DNA of 64,000 bases from CAVWUA01 sp963758025 (lineage in GTDB: Bacteria; Planctomycetota; Planctomycetia; Isosphaerales; Isosphaeraceae). The stretch is from positions 1 through 64,000 of the forward strand of contig CAVWUA010000013.1 of assembly GCA_963758025.1 (NCBI GenBank), in the 5' to 3' direction. Both the position numbers and the translations under genes were made by a program. The stretch's first letter is position 1, and each line of letters opens with the position of its first letter. Shown here in pieces: positions 30,523-40,760 of the stretch. The notes under the pieces are model-generated. The model was not told the DNA's origin. It worked only from the letters and a program-made list of their open reading frames with translations, and searched no databases.

Positions 30523-31725
30523 TCAGCGCGACGGTTTCAGCTCGACCTTGACCCACCCCGCCTTGCGTTCGGCGAAGGTCTTGTACGCGTCGAGCACGTT
30601 GGTCAACGGTTCGACCTGGGTCAGCACCCCCAACGGGTCGATCGACTCGTTGCGGACCATCTCGACGAGCATCGGCAGGTACTTGCGATGGTTGCAGTTG
30701 CCCATCTTGATCGTCAGGTTGCGGTTCATCGCCTTGCCGATCGGGAACGACTGCAAGATCGGCGGATAGACGCCGATGACCGCCAGTGTCCCGGCCTTGG
30801 CCAGCCCATCAACGGCCCACTGGAGGGCCTGCGTCGGCGCATCGCCGGGGTTCCACGAGTCGGCCAGCGAGCCGCCCTGCGATTCGATCTGGCTGACCTC
30901 CTTCTTGAACTGCTTCGCCTGCTGCCGGGGGGCGCCGTCCTCCGGCTGGTCGGCATCGACCCCCACGGCATCAATCGCGCGATCGACGCCGATGCCGCCG
31001 GTCAGGCGTCGCAGGGCCTCGACGGGGTCCTCCTCGTTGAAGTTGATGACCTCGGCCCCCTGGGCGCGGGCCATTTCCAGGCGAGACGGTTCCTGGTCGA
31101 TGGCGAAGACCCGCCCGGCGTCGAGCAGCTTGGCGCTGGCGATGGCGAACTGACCGACCGGTCCGCAGCCGAAGACCGCCACGGCGTCCCCCGGGTCGAT
31201 CTCGGCCAGGTCGGCCCCGAAGTAACCGGTGGGGACGATGTCCGAGAGCAGAATCGCCTGCTCGTCGCGCACCTCGGTCGGCAGCTTGACCAGGTTGATG
31301 TGGGCGAACGGCACGCGAGCATATTCGGCCTGAAGCCCGTCGAACGGCCCGGTCGTCGCCGGCCCGCCGTAGAAGGCGGTCCCGGCCTGCTTGCCGTTGG
31401 GGTTCGCGTTGTCGCACTGGGCATAATACCCCGCGCGGCAGTACGAGCAGTACCCGCAGCCGATCGTCGAGGGGACGACCACGCGGTCGCCGACCTTCAT
31501 GTTGCGGACGTCCTTGCCCAGTTCCTCGATGACGCCGACCGCCTCGTGTCCCAGGATCGTCCCCGACTTCATGCCCGGCATCGTCCCCCGGATGAAGTGC
31601 AGGTCGGTCCCGCAGATGGCGCTGGAGGTGATGCGCACGATGGCGTCGGTCGGCTCCTGGATCTTCGGCTCAGGGACGTCATCGAGCCGGATATCGCCCA
31701 CGCCGTGAAAGACGACTGCCTTCAT
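30523..31725 (-). CDS. Zinc-dependent alcohol dehydrogenase (MDR superfamily)
   Basis: 400 aa, intact. Catalytic zinc site: SSAICGTDLHFIRG and GHEAVGVIEELG. Structural zinc cysteines are in GCGYCSYCRAGYYAQC. The Rossmann motif is VAVFGCGPVGQFAIASAKLL. The start at 31725 (MKAVVFHGVGDIRLDDVPEP) is the standard N-terminus; the frame extends 20 residues further but without support. Length and GIGVDRAIDAVGVDAD fit the formaldehyde/threonine-dehydrogenase-like group. It oxidises an alcohol or aldehyde with NAD(P). It lies between the erythromycin-esterase-like and hydrolase genes in the operon. Confidence 0.9.
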   Translation of the reverse strand: MKAVVFHGVGDIRLDDVPEPKIQEPTDAIVRITSSAICGTDLHFIRGTMPGMKSGTILGHEAVGVIEELGKDVRNMKVGDRVVVPSTIGCGYCSYCRAGYYAQCDNANPNGKQAGTAFYGGPATTGPFDGLQAEYARVPFAHINLVKLPTEVRDEQAILLSDIVPTGYFGADLAEIDPGDAVAVFGCGPVGQFAIASAKLLDAGRVFAIDQEPSRLEMARAQGAEVINFNEEDPVEALRRLTGGIGVDRAIDAVGVDADQPEDGAPRQQAKQFKKEVSQIESQGGSLADSWNPGDAPTQALQWAVDGLAKAGTLAVIGVYPPILQSFPIGKAMNRNLTIKMGNCNHRKYLPMLVEMVRNESIDPLGVLTQVEPLTNVLDAYKTFAERKAGWVKVELKPSR

Positions 31726-31806
31726 GATTTCTGTTCCGTCGTAATGGTGTCGATTTCCGTGAAACCTTGGCGAACGTCGTTGCACATCGGATGCCGCGGC
31801 ATCGCG

Positions 31807-33156
31807 TCAGACGCCGGTGGGGTACGTCTCGGGGGCGTCCTCCGTCTCGGGCGGAGCGGCCGGCGCCAGCGGCTCCAGCGCATTCGTCTGGTCGATGTGG
31901 ATGACGGCGTCGAACTGGTCGGTCAGGCGGGTGTGGAAGTAGTGGCTGAACCGCTCGGTGGCCGGGCGATAGACGACGCCGATGGCCCGTTCGAGCCGGG
32001 ATTCCCGCAACCCTTCCGCCACGTCGCCCCGGGTGCCGGGGATCAGCAGGAAGCGCGGCAGCCCGACCTCGTGGAAGAGCGCCTCGACGCTCCCCTCCAT
32101 GCCGGGCCGGACGCGCATCGTCTCGGCGGGACCGTCCCAGTCGTCGGCCGCCGTGACGGTACCGCTATACGTGGTGAAGCCGACGAGAACGGACTCCGCG
32201 CCGTGCCGCTCGCGCACGAGCTGGCCGACATTCCACTCGCCCGACGCGCCCATCTCGGTGGCGCGGGCGTCGCCCAGGTGCGAGTTGTGTTCCCAGACGA
32301 CAATCTTGGCCGGCTTGCCCTGCTCGTCGAGGTGCCGTTCCAGGGCGTCGAGCGTGTCGGCCATGTGCCGATCGCGCAGGTTCCACGACGAGACCCGGCC
32401 GCCGAACATCGTGCGGTAATACGCCTCGGCGTTGACGGTCAGACGAGCGTTCTGCTCGGCGAAGAAGGCCTCGTCCTCGGCGAGCTTGCCGTCACGACGG
32501 GCGTACTCGATGACGCGCCGCTGGAGATCGACGAGCTGCGCGACGGCCTGTTCCTCGCACGACCTGTCCAGGTTGTAATGGACCGACATGCCGTAAGCCT
32601 GCGGATCTTCGCCGAAATCCTCGAAGCATGCGTAACGGTTCCGGGCGCGCCGAGCGGCGGCGGGGTCTACCTTGTCGAGAAAGCGGATCACGGCCTCGAT
32701 CGAACCGTAGAGGCTGTACAGGTCCAGCCCGTAGAAGCCGACCTTGCCCGCGGTCCCTCGGGGAAAATCGTCGTTGTGGACGCGGAGCCATTCGGCGAAA
32801 TCCCGTACAACGGTATTGCGCCACATCCAGGTCGGGAAGCGACGGAAATCCCCCAGGGCTTCCTCGGCGCTGGCGTCGTCGTCGATTCCCTGGACGTAGC
32901 GATTGACCCGATAGGCATCCGGCCAGTCCGCCTCGACGGCCACGGCGGAAAAACCCTTCTCGCGGATCAGACGCCGGGTGATCTCGGCTCGCTCGGTATA
33001 AAACTCATGCGTCCCGTGCGTGGCCTCACCGAGCAGGACAAATCGCGCATCACCGATCCGTTCGAGCAACGCGTCGTAATCCCGCGTCGCGCCGGTTAGC
33101 TCTTGCGCGGCCGGTCGCACGATGCGAGCCAGTTGGGAAGCGGACGTCGCGGCCAT
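31807..33156 (-). CDS. Erythromycin esterase family protein
   Basis: 449 aa, intact, with AAGGAGG upstream of the ATG at 33156. It shows the family features: FVLLGEATHGTHEFYTERAE with the key His and Glu, AVAVEADWPDAYRVNRYV, GFYGLDLYSLYGS, VVWEHNSHLGDARATEMG, and VVYRPATERFSHYFHTRL. Members hydrolyse macrolide lactones or act on unknown substrates. Most chromosomal planctomycete and proteobacterial copies in this kind of operon have not been shown to give resistance. It follows the phosphoribosyltransferase gene by about 50 bp. Confidence 0.9.
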   Translation of the reverse strand: MAATSASQLARIVRPAAQELTGATRDYDALLERIGDARFVLLGEATHGTHEFYTERAEITRRLIREKGFSAVAVEADWPDAYRVNRYVQGIDDDASAEEALGDFRRFPTWMWRNTVVRDFAEWLRVHNDDFPRGTAGKVGFYGLDLYSLYGSIEAVIRFLDKVDPAAARRARNRYACFEDFGEDPQAYGMSVHYNLDRSCEEQAVAQLVDLQRRVIEYARRDGKLAEDEAFFAEQNARLTVNAEAYYRTMFGGRVSSWNLRDRHMADTLDALERHLDEQGKPAKIVVWEHNSHLGDARATEMGASGEWNVGQLVRERHGAESVLVGFTTYSGTVTAADDWDGPAETMRVRPGMEGSVEALFHEVGLPRFLLIPGTRGDVAEGLRESRLERAIGVVYRPATERFSHYFHTRLTDQFDAVIHIDQTNALEPLAPAAPPETEDAPETYPTGV

Positions 33157-33206
33157 CGTCCGAGCCTCCTTTTCGGAAATGTCGTGTCAGAACCCTGACG
33201 GGCGAT

Positions 33207-33872
33207 TCACATTCGCGTCGGCGTTTGCTTCGCGGCCAGGGCAAGAAGCGCGCGGACCTCATCATCGTCTGTCTGGGAGAAATTCTCGTACCAGAGCCCG
33301 ACCGCCTGGAACGGTTCCGGGGTACGGGCGCAGACAACTTCATCGACCTCGTCGGCAAATTCCTCACAGGTCGAGGCCGAGGCGACGGGCACGGCAACGA
33401 TAATCCGCTCGGGGTTTTCGCGTCTCAACGCCGCGATCGCCGCCCGCATGGAAAAACCGGTGGCCAGGCCGTCATCGATCAGGATCACCACGCGACCGGA
33501 AATCTCGGGCGGCGGCCGGTCACCCCGATAGGCTCGCTCGCGACGATGAAGTTCCTCACGCTCGATCGCCGTAACAGCCTCAATCTCCTTGTCGGGAATC
33601 CGTAAAGCCCGCACCACTTCCTCGTTCAACAAACGGACCCCGCCGGTCGCGATGGCTCCCATCGCCAGCTCCTCGCGGCCAGGCACGCCGAGCTTGCGCA
33701 CAAGGAAGACATCCAGAGGCGCGTTCAGAGCGCGAGCGACCTCGAAGGCAACCGGCACTCCCCCACGAGGTAAGGCCAGCACGATCACATCGGGGCGATC
33801 AGCATAGGACTTGAGCGTCTCGGCCAGCACCCGGCCCGCCTCGGGGCGATCGTGATACGGTCTGACCTCCAT
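33207..33872 (-). CDS. Phosphoribosyltransferase family protein
   Basis: 221 aa from the ATG at 33872, which is preceded by AGGAGGGAC; the frame runs further to 33935 without support. The PRPP-binding loop is VVILIDDGLATGFSMRAAI, and LALPRGGVPVAFEVARALNA is the N-terminal PRTase strand-loop. KLGVPGREELAMGAIATGG is typical of the stress-cluster subfamily found beside erythromycin-esterase-like genes. It is the first gene of a four-gene operon. The nucleobase acceptor is not known and the protein could be regulatory. Confidence 0.88.
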   Translation of the reverse strand: MEVRPYHDRPEAGRVLAETLKSYADRPDVIVLALPRGGVPVAFEVARALNAPLDVFLVRKLGVPGREELAMGAIATGGVRLLNEEVVRALRIPDKEIEAVTAIEREELHRRERAYRGDRPPPEISGRVVILIDDGLATGFSMRAAIAALRRENPERIIVAVPVASASTCEEFADEVDEVVCARTPEPFQAVGLWYENFSQTDDDEVRALLALAAKQTPTRM

Positions 33873-34213
33873 AAAGTCCCTCCTCACTCCTCGTCTCAAC
33901 TCAACACAAACGTGGCCTCGGACACGGTCCCACATGAGAGCCAGAGCCCAGGGGCCGCCAGGATGGGGGACGCATCATGTCCGATGGATCGGCGAGGGGG
34001 AGGCCAATCCGTTGATCGTGCTCACTTCCGCTCCGCTTCCCGCTGTTCCTCGAGAGCGTGACGAAGGATTTTCCCGGTTTCCCCTGAAAGATCTAATCCT
34101 TGCAGGATTCGTGCCGGATCCCTCGGCGGCCGAAGTCGGAAAAAGGACACGCATAGACACGAGCGTGGGGTGTCGGACTCGCTTTCTGGAAGGTTCGGGG
34201 GCAACCTGAAGAT
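33873..34213. other. Intergenic region between phosphoribosyltransferase start and rfbA end
   Basis: About 340 bp. It should hold the promoter of the four-gene operon that begins at 33872. Short open frames exist on both strands but none carries a motif or ribosome site. I see no hairpin strong enough to call. Confidence 0.4.
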
Positions 34214-35089
34214 TTACCGTATGGCCCCATCCTTGAGCATGCCGCGCAGATACGCGCCGTATTCGTTCTTCAAGTCGGCGGCGAGGCGTTCCAGTTGCTG
34301 GGCGTCAATGTAGCCCATGCGGTAGGCGATCTCCTCCAGACAGGCCACCTTCAACCCCTGGCGTTGTTCGATAACCTGAATGAAGCCAGACGCCTGGTGC
34401 AGAGCCTCGTGCGTGCCGGTATCGAGCCAGGCAGTGCCCCTGCCGAGGATTTCCAGCCGGAGCTGACCACGTTCGAGGTACGCGCGATTCACGTCGGTGA
34501 TCTCCAGCTCGCCACGTTTGGAGGGCTTCAAGCCCGCGGCGATGTCGAGCACCTGGTGATCGTAGAAGTACAGCCCGGTGACGGCATAATTCGACTTCGG
34601 CGCGGTCGGCTTTTCCTCCAGGCCGACGACCCTTCCCTGGCGGTCGAACTCCACGACGCCGTAGCGCTCGGGGTCCTTGACGTAATAGCCGAAGATCGTC
34701 GCCCCCTCGGTCCGCTGCGAGGCGCGTTGCAGGCTCTCGCTCAGACCGTGGCCGTAGTAGATATTGTCCCCCAGCACCAGCGCGACCGAGCCGTCCCCGA
34801 CGAACGACCGCCCGATGAGGAACGCCTGCGCCAGCCCCTCGGGCCTCGGCTGCTCGGCATAGTCCAGGCGCAGGCCCCACTGTGAACCGTCCCCGAGAAG
34901 TTCGCGGAACCTCGGCAGATCCGTCGGCGTGGAGATGAGCAGGATCTCGCGAATTCCGGCGAGCATCAGGGTGCTCAGCGGATAATACACCATCGGCTTG
35001 TCGTACACCGGCAGGAGCTGCTTGCTCACCACGCGAGTCAGCGGGTAGAGCCGCGTCCCCGCCCCTCCCGCCAGGATGATGCCCTTCAT
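34214..35089 (-). CDS. rfbA: Glucose-1-phosphate thymidylyltransferase
   Basis: 291 aa from the ATG at 35089. The nucleotidyltransferase signature is GIILAGGAGTRLYPLTRVVSKQLLPVYDKPM. LVLGDNIYYGHGLSE, YGVVEFDRQGRVVGLEEKP and GTAWLDTGTHEALHQAS are RmlA-specific. Length is normal (about 290). It makes dTDP-glucose from dTTP and glucose-1-phosphate, the first step to dTDP-rhamnose and related sugars for surface polysaccharide. No other rml genes are nearby, so it is a stand-alone copy. Confidence 0.95.
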   Translation of the reverse strand: MKGIILAGGAGTRLYPLTRVVSKQLLPVYDKPMVYYPLSTLMLAGIREILLISTPTDLPRFRELLGDGSQWGLRLDYAEQPRPEGLAQAFLIGRSFVGDGSVALVLGDNIYYGHGLSESLQRASQRTEGATIFGYYVKDPERYGVVEFDRQGRVVGLEEKPTAPKSNYAVTGLYFYDHQVLDIAAGLKPSKRGELEITDVNRAYLERGQLRLEILGRGTAWLDTGTHEALHQASGFIQVIEQRQGLKVACLEEIAYRMGYIDAQQLERLAADLKNEYGAYLRGMLKDGAIR

Positions 35090-35370
35090 GCGCGTCGGGT
35101 CTCCTTTTTCCATCCCCCATTCCTGCCTCTCAATCCACCGGCCCGATCATACCGCAAGCCCGACGCGCTGTCTTCCAGAAGACGTCCCCTTCATCCTCCC
35201 TCACATCGAAGCATCACATCCGAATCGATCCGCTGCCATGAAGAATCCGTACTGGACATTCCACCCCCATCACGTGGATAATAGGGAGTCGGATCGCTCC
35301 GAACCCCACCTGTTGATCCCTCCCTCCATCCAACGTCTTCCGTTTGGTTCCGCCGCGAGGATTTCCCAAC

Positions 35371-38300
35371 ATGCCTCGACGCCGTATCTATCCCAGCCTG
35401 ATCGTTTTACCACTACTCCTGCTCTCGATGCGGCTCCACGCGAGAAGAAGCGGATCGCGTAACGGTCGATTTCGTCCGCGAGATCCAGCCGATCCTGGCG
35501 CGGAACTGCGTCAAGTGTCACGGGGCCGAGCGGCAAAAGGGGGGCCTGCGGCTTGACCTGCGCGAGGCGGCCCGGCGCGGGGGGGATTCGGGACCGGCGT
35601 TCGAGCCGGGCAAGAGCGACGAGAGCCTCCTGATCGAGAAGGTCTCCGGCTTCGATCCCGTCGGCATCATGCCGCCGAAGGGGGACCCGCTGACCGAGGA
35701 TCAGGTTGCCTTGCTGCGCGCCTGGATCGACCAGGGGGCCAACTGGCCGGAAAATCTTGCTGGCGCAGGTGAACGGGTGCGCTCCGAGCACTGGGCGTTT
35801 CAGCCGGTCGAGCGTGCCGAGGTTCCCGCCGTGACGAACGCGGCGTGGGTTCGCAACCCGATCGACGCCTTCATCCTCAAACGGCTGGAGGCCGAGGGGA
35901 TCGCGCCGTCGCCCGAGGCGGATCGGATCACGCTCCTGCGGCGGCTCTGTCTCGACCTGACCGGCCTGCCGCCGACGCCCGAGCAGGTGGACGCCTTCCT
36001 CAACGACACGTCCCCCGACGCCTACGAGCGGCTGGTCGAGCGGCTTCTGGCCAGCCCGCGATTCGGCGAGCAATGGGCGCGGCACTGGCTCGACCTGGCC
36101 CGCTACGCCGATAGCGACGGCTATGAGAAGGACCTCTACCGCCCCCACGCCTGGCGCTGGCGGGACTGGGTCATCAACGCCATCAACCGCGACCAGCCGT
36201 TCGACGAGTTCACGATCGACCAGCTTGCCGGCGACCTCCGGCCCGACGCCAACACCGCGCAGGTTGTCGCCACCGGCTTCCACCGCAACACCCTCTTGAA
36301 CCGCGAAGGAGGGGCCGATCTGGAGGAGGACCGCAACAAGATCGTCGTCGATCGCGTGGATACTGTCGGCACCGTCTGGCTCGGCCTGACCGTCGGGTGC
36401 GCGGAATGTCACTCGCACAAGTACGACCCGATCACCCAGCGCGAGTATTACCAGCTCTTCGCCTTCTTCAACAGCACCGACGACCGCGACATCGCCGCGC
36501 CCTTGCCCTCGCAGCAGGAGGCGATCCGCCAGACCGAAGCCGCCTACCGGGAGGCCCAGGTCTCCTACAACGACCCGGGCCATTGGGGAGACGACGAGCC
36601 GGCATTCCAGGCGTGGGTCGAGACGGCCGCCACCTTGCCGGACATCTGGACGACCCTCGAATCGTACGAGTTGCCCACCTTCGGCGCGAACAACGGCGCG
36701 AACCTCTACCCGCAGGAGGACGGCTCGTTCCTCGTCACGGGGATGGTCAACAACAACACGCATTACATCTTCATGGGGAACACCCCCTTGAAGGACATCA
36801 CCGGCATCCGGGTCGAGGCGATGGCCGACCCGATGCTCCCGAATGCCGGCCCCGGCTGGGCCGATGACGGCCACTTCGTCATTTCCGAGGTCCAGGTCGA
36901 GGCGTCCCCCCTGTCCGACGTGAGCCGGCTCCAGACCTTCACGATCGACAAGGCCCGCGCCGATTTCTCGCAAGAGGGGTTCGACGTCGCCCGCTCCATC
37001 GACGGCGACGACAAGACCGGCTGGTCCGCCCACGTCCCCACCCTGCCGTTGCAAGGGGTGGACCGCTGCGCCGTGTACGCGTTGAAGGACCGCGCCGGGT
37101 TCGACAGCGGCACGCGGCTGAAGATCAGCCTGGTCCAGCACGACGGCAACAGCACGACCCTCGGCCGCGTGCGGGTCATGATCACCACGGCCGACCCCGC
37201 GACCCTGGCCGAGCAGACCATCCCCGGGCGCATCCGTGAGATCGCCCGCATCCCGGCCAGCGAGCGCACGCCCGATCAGGAAACAACCCTGCGGCGCTAC
37301 TATCAGATCACCTTCGCGCCGGAAGCCCCCCGGCTGGCCGAGATTACCCAGGCCCTGCACGCGAGAAACCTGGCCCGGGGGGCCGTCAAGGCGCAGGTAC
37401 TTTCCGAGCGGAGTACGCCCCGGCCGACGCACATTCATCTGCGCGGGAACTTCCTCGACGAAGGCCCCCAGGTTTCACCCGGCACGCCGGCCGTCTTGCA
37501 CGCGCTGGAGGCTCGCGGAGAGCGGCCCGACCGGCTCGACCTGGCGCGCTGGCTGATCGAGCCCGAGAACCCACTGACGGCCCGCGTCACGGTCAACCGG
37601 ATCTGGCGGCACCTCTTCGGCGAAGGGTTGGTCCCGAGCGTCGCCGACTTCGGCAGCCAGGGGGAACCGCCGTCGCACCCCGAGTTGCTCGACTGGCTCG
37701 CCAGCGAGTTCGTCGCCCGGGGCTGGAGCCGCAAGGCCATGATCACGTTGATCGTCACCTCCTCCACTTACCGGCAGTCGTCCGCCCACCGCGAGGAGCT
37801 TCGGAGCATCGACGCCCGGAACCGCCTGCTGGCGCGTCAGAACCGGTTCCGGCTCATCGCCGAGAACGTGCGCGACCAGTACCTCGCCGCGGGAGGGCTG
37901 CTCGACGGCCGTATCGGCGGGGAGAGCGTGCCGGCCGACGCCCACCGCCGCGGGCTGTACGTCCAGCTCAAGCGCTCGTTCCCCGAGCCGATGCTCGTGA
38001 CCTTCGACGCCCCCAGCACGACCCTCACCTGCCCTTTGCGCGAGCGTTCCAACACGCCACTCCAGGCCCTGACCCTCCTGAACGACCCGCTCTACGTCGC
38101 CTGCGCCCGAGGCCTGGCGCGGCGGGCCGTCGCCGAGGTCCCCGAGAACGACATCGAGAAACGCCTCCGCCACGCCTTCCAGCTCGCTCTGACCCGCCCG
38201 CCGTCGGAAGAGGACCTGTCCGACCTGCGCACGCTGTTCGACCAGGTCCGGAGCCTCTACGAAGCCAATCCCGAGGCCGCCGCCCAGGTCGCCGCCGACG

Positions 38301-38395
38301 CGATGCCCGACACCATGCCCCGGCCCGAGGCCGCCGCGTGGGTCGTGGTGGGGCGGACGATCCTGAACCTCGATGAGGTGGTCACGAGGGAGTGA
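35371..38395 (+). CDS. PSCyt1/DUF1549/DUF1553 (PSD1) protein (module 3), one frameshift after the signal peptide
   Basis: The ATG at 35371 opens a signal peptide (IYPSLIVLPLLLLSMRLHA). Near 35445 the frame changes, and the mature part then reads VDFVREIQPILARNCVKCHG (PSCyt1), IMPPKGDPLTEDQVALLRAW, DUF1549 (NPIDAFILKRLEAEGIAPSP to CAECHSHKYDPITQ), a beta-rich insert with SYELPTFGANNGANLYPQ, and DUF1553 (NPLTARVTVNRIWRHLFGEG, ending in NLDEVVTRE). About 1008 aa. Its DUF1501 partner follows only after a 737-bp gap, unlike the tight spacing in the other modules. Confidence 0.85.
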
Positions 38396-39132
38396 GATCA
38401 ACGCGAATGAGAAACCGTCTGTGAGACATGGAAGATTTCAGATCGAGTGATCCGAAGACAGCGTGCGACATGTACGGCAGCGTAGGAGCACGTGATCGCG
38501 GGATTGTCCTGGATGCGATTAAGGAACAGACCTTTCGGGCAATGAGCCAACGGTCGCAACAAGTAATCGGAAAATCAGTTCACGAAGGAAGAACCCTCAT
38601 CGCGACATGGGAGCTTCGAATAGGTGAATTAACTTGTCGAAGTCATCCACAAATGTGGAGGAGGAAGCGGATGACGGATCCTCGTCATCGCGATCGGATT
38701 CAGGTCGTCAGCATTAAGGATTCACGGTTATCATGGAATGGATGAGGACGGTTTATCTCCCATTATGAAGACGAATCGTCACATGCAGGGCAAATCCGAG
38801 GGACTTGCTTTCACACCTAAAGCATCTTAAATTCAGGAAGCTAATCGAGGAGAGATGGGAATCGTCTTCCTGACCTCCGAGGGCCAGACCCGGTCGTCGC
38901 GCGGAAAAGCGGCCGAATTGTTAAAAGAGATCGAGAGGTCTGAAGAACACCTGAAGAATCGAATGCCGCGTTCATGAGCCTACAACTGGCGGGTGAGGAA
39001 CGAATCCCTGGGCATCGAACAACGGCCCTGCACGTCACTTCAGCAAGTCTGAGCCCTGGATACCACGTCCGAGGAAGTCAAGACGGGCCACGAGAACAAG
39101 AACATGAGAACGATCAACGGGAGACGATCCCC
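38396..39132. other. Long, lower-GC spacer inside module 3
   Basis: 737 bp separate the DUF1553 and DUF1501 genes. Base composition is visibly more AT-rich than in the flanking genes. A plus-strand frame of 105 codons (38428-38745) lacks family motifs, a ribosome site or planctomycete-like codon choice. No tRNA or strong terminator is evident. It may be an eroded insertion. Confidence 0.4.
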
Positions 39133-40584
39133 ATGAACCCGATCCAGGAATACGTCCAGAAGACCCGCCGCGAGTTCCTCACGACCGCCGCCGGAGGCAT
39201 CGGCGGGCTGGCCCTGGCGGCCTTCCTGGCAAAGGAGGGGATCGGGGGCGAAACAGCGGCTCCGAAGGCCGTCAACCCGCTGGCGCCCAAGCCGCCGCAC
39301 TTCACGCCGAAGGCCACGAACTGCATCTTCATCTTCCTCTCGGGCGGCACCAGCCAGGTCGATCTGTTCGACCCCAAGCCGAAGCTCAACGAGCTGCAAG
39401 GGCAACACGTCCCCGAGTCGTTGCTCGACGGGGCGCGGTTCGCGTTCATTCAGAAGGATTCGGCCGTCTTGATGGGGAGCCCTCGCAAGTTCGCGAAGTA
39501 CGGCGAGAGCGGCATGGAGTTCTCCGACCTGCTGCCGAACATCGCCACGTGCGCCGATGACATCGCGATGGTGCGGTCGATGCACACCGAGCCGTTCAAC
39601 CATCACCCCGCGACGATCATGATGAACAGCGGCTTCATGCGCATGGGCCGTCCGACGATCGGCTCGTGGCTGACCTACGGCCTGGGCAGCGAGAATCAGG
39701 ACCTGCCCGGCTATGTCGTCCTGGAGCCGGGGCCGGGCATTCGCGGCGGGGCAACGAACTGGTCGTGCGGGTTCATGCCCTCGACCTACCGGGGCGTGCG
39801 GTTTCACAACCAGGGGGAGCCGGTCGAGGACCTGGCCAATCCCTCGGGCATCTCGGCGGAAATCCAGCGACTCTCGCTCGATACCGTGGCCCGGCTCAAC
39901 GAGCGCCGGTTCCGCCACATCGAGGACCCGGAAATTGACAGCCGCATCGCCTCCTACGAGCTGGCCTTCCGCATGCAGACGGCCGCGCCGGAGCTGATCG
40001 ACCTGTCGAGCGAATCGCCGAAGACGATCGAGGACTACGGCATCAACCGCGACGGCACGTTGCCCAAGGATTTCGCCACGAGCTGCTTGCTGGCGCGGCG
40101 GATGGTCGAGCGCGGCGTGCGGTTCGTCAACATCTACATGGATGGCTGGGACCACCACGGCGGCCTCAACAGCGGCCTGACGACCAACTGCGGTGCCGTC
40201 GATCAGCCGATCGCCGCCTTGATCAAGGACCTCAAGCAGCGCGGGCTGCTCGACTCGACGCTGGTCGTCTGGGGCACCGAGTTCGGCCGCACGCCGCTGG
40301 GGGATAACCGCATCGGCATGACCAACGTCACCGGGCGCGACCACCAGCCGACCGCCTTCACGACCTGGATGGCCGGCGGCGGCGTCAAAGGGGGGACCGT
40401 GTACGGCGAGACCGACGAGATCGGCTGGAACGTCGTGAAGGACCCGGTCCATATCAACGACTTCCACGCCACGCTCCTGCACCTCTTCGGCCTGAACCAC
40501 GAGGCCCTGACCTATCGCTTCGAAGGTCGCGACTACCGCCTGACCGACGTGGCCGGCAAGGTCGTCCACGGTCTCCTGGCCTGA
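39133..40584 (+). CDS. DUF1501 domain-containing protein (module 3)
   Basis: 483 aa from the ATG at 39133, which gives a standard Tat-like N-terminus (YVQKTRREFLTTAAGGIGGLA). The frame is open further upstream, but that part is unsupported. Motifs: FIFLSGGTSQVDLFDPKPKL, MVERGVRFVNIYMDGWDHHG, WGTEFGRTPLGDNRIG, and a C-terminus ending TYRFEGRDYRLTDVAGKVVHGLLA-like, as in other members here. Partner of the DUF1553 gene at 35371-38395. Confidence 0.88.
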   Translation: MNPIQEYVQKTRREFLTTAAGGIGGLALAAFLAKEGIGGETAAPKAVNPLAPKPPHFTPKATNCIFIFLSGGTSQVDLFDPKPKLNELQGQHVPESLLDGARFAFIQKDSAVLMGSPRKFAKYGESGMEFSDLLPNIATCADDIAMVRSMHTEPFNHHPATIMMNSGFMRMGRPTIGSWLTYGLGSENQDLPGYVVLEPGPGIRGGATNWSCGFMPSTYRGVRFHNQGEPVEDLANPSGISAEIQRLSLDTVARLNERRFRHIEDPEIDSRIASYELAFRMQTAAPELIDLSSESPKTIEDYGINRDGTLPKDFATSCLLARRMVERGVRFVNIYMDGWDHHGGLNSGLTTNCGAVDQPIAALIKDLKQRGLLDSTLVVWGTEFGRTPLGDNRIGMTNVTGRDHQPTAFTTWMAGGGVKGGTVYGETDEIGWNVVKDPVHINDFHATLLHLFGLNHEALTYRFEGRDYRLTDVAGKVVHGLLA

Positions 40585-40760
40585 GTTTTGCGGCTCCGAT
40601 CGATTCCTGAGAAGATGGACCGGCCCCTTTCCTCGTACCGCCCGATCGCGCACAATCACGGCTGCGCGGACGTGTTCTGGCGCGCCGGGGCTTGGCACCG
40701 GATCTGCACGTCTCGCCGCCCATCGAACGGCAAAAAACGGAACCGAAAGGAGCAACCGAC

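Noticed and set aside
31807..33156. Erythromycin-esterase-like gene as an acquired macrolide resistance gene
   Set aside because: It sits in a chromosomal enzyme operon with no mobile element nearby and is of the broad family, so resistance is not supported by the sequence.
38428..38745. Plus-strand frame of 105 codons in the module-3 spacer
   Set aside because: No ribosome site, no motif, and codon use unlike the neighbours.
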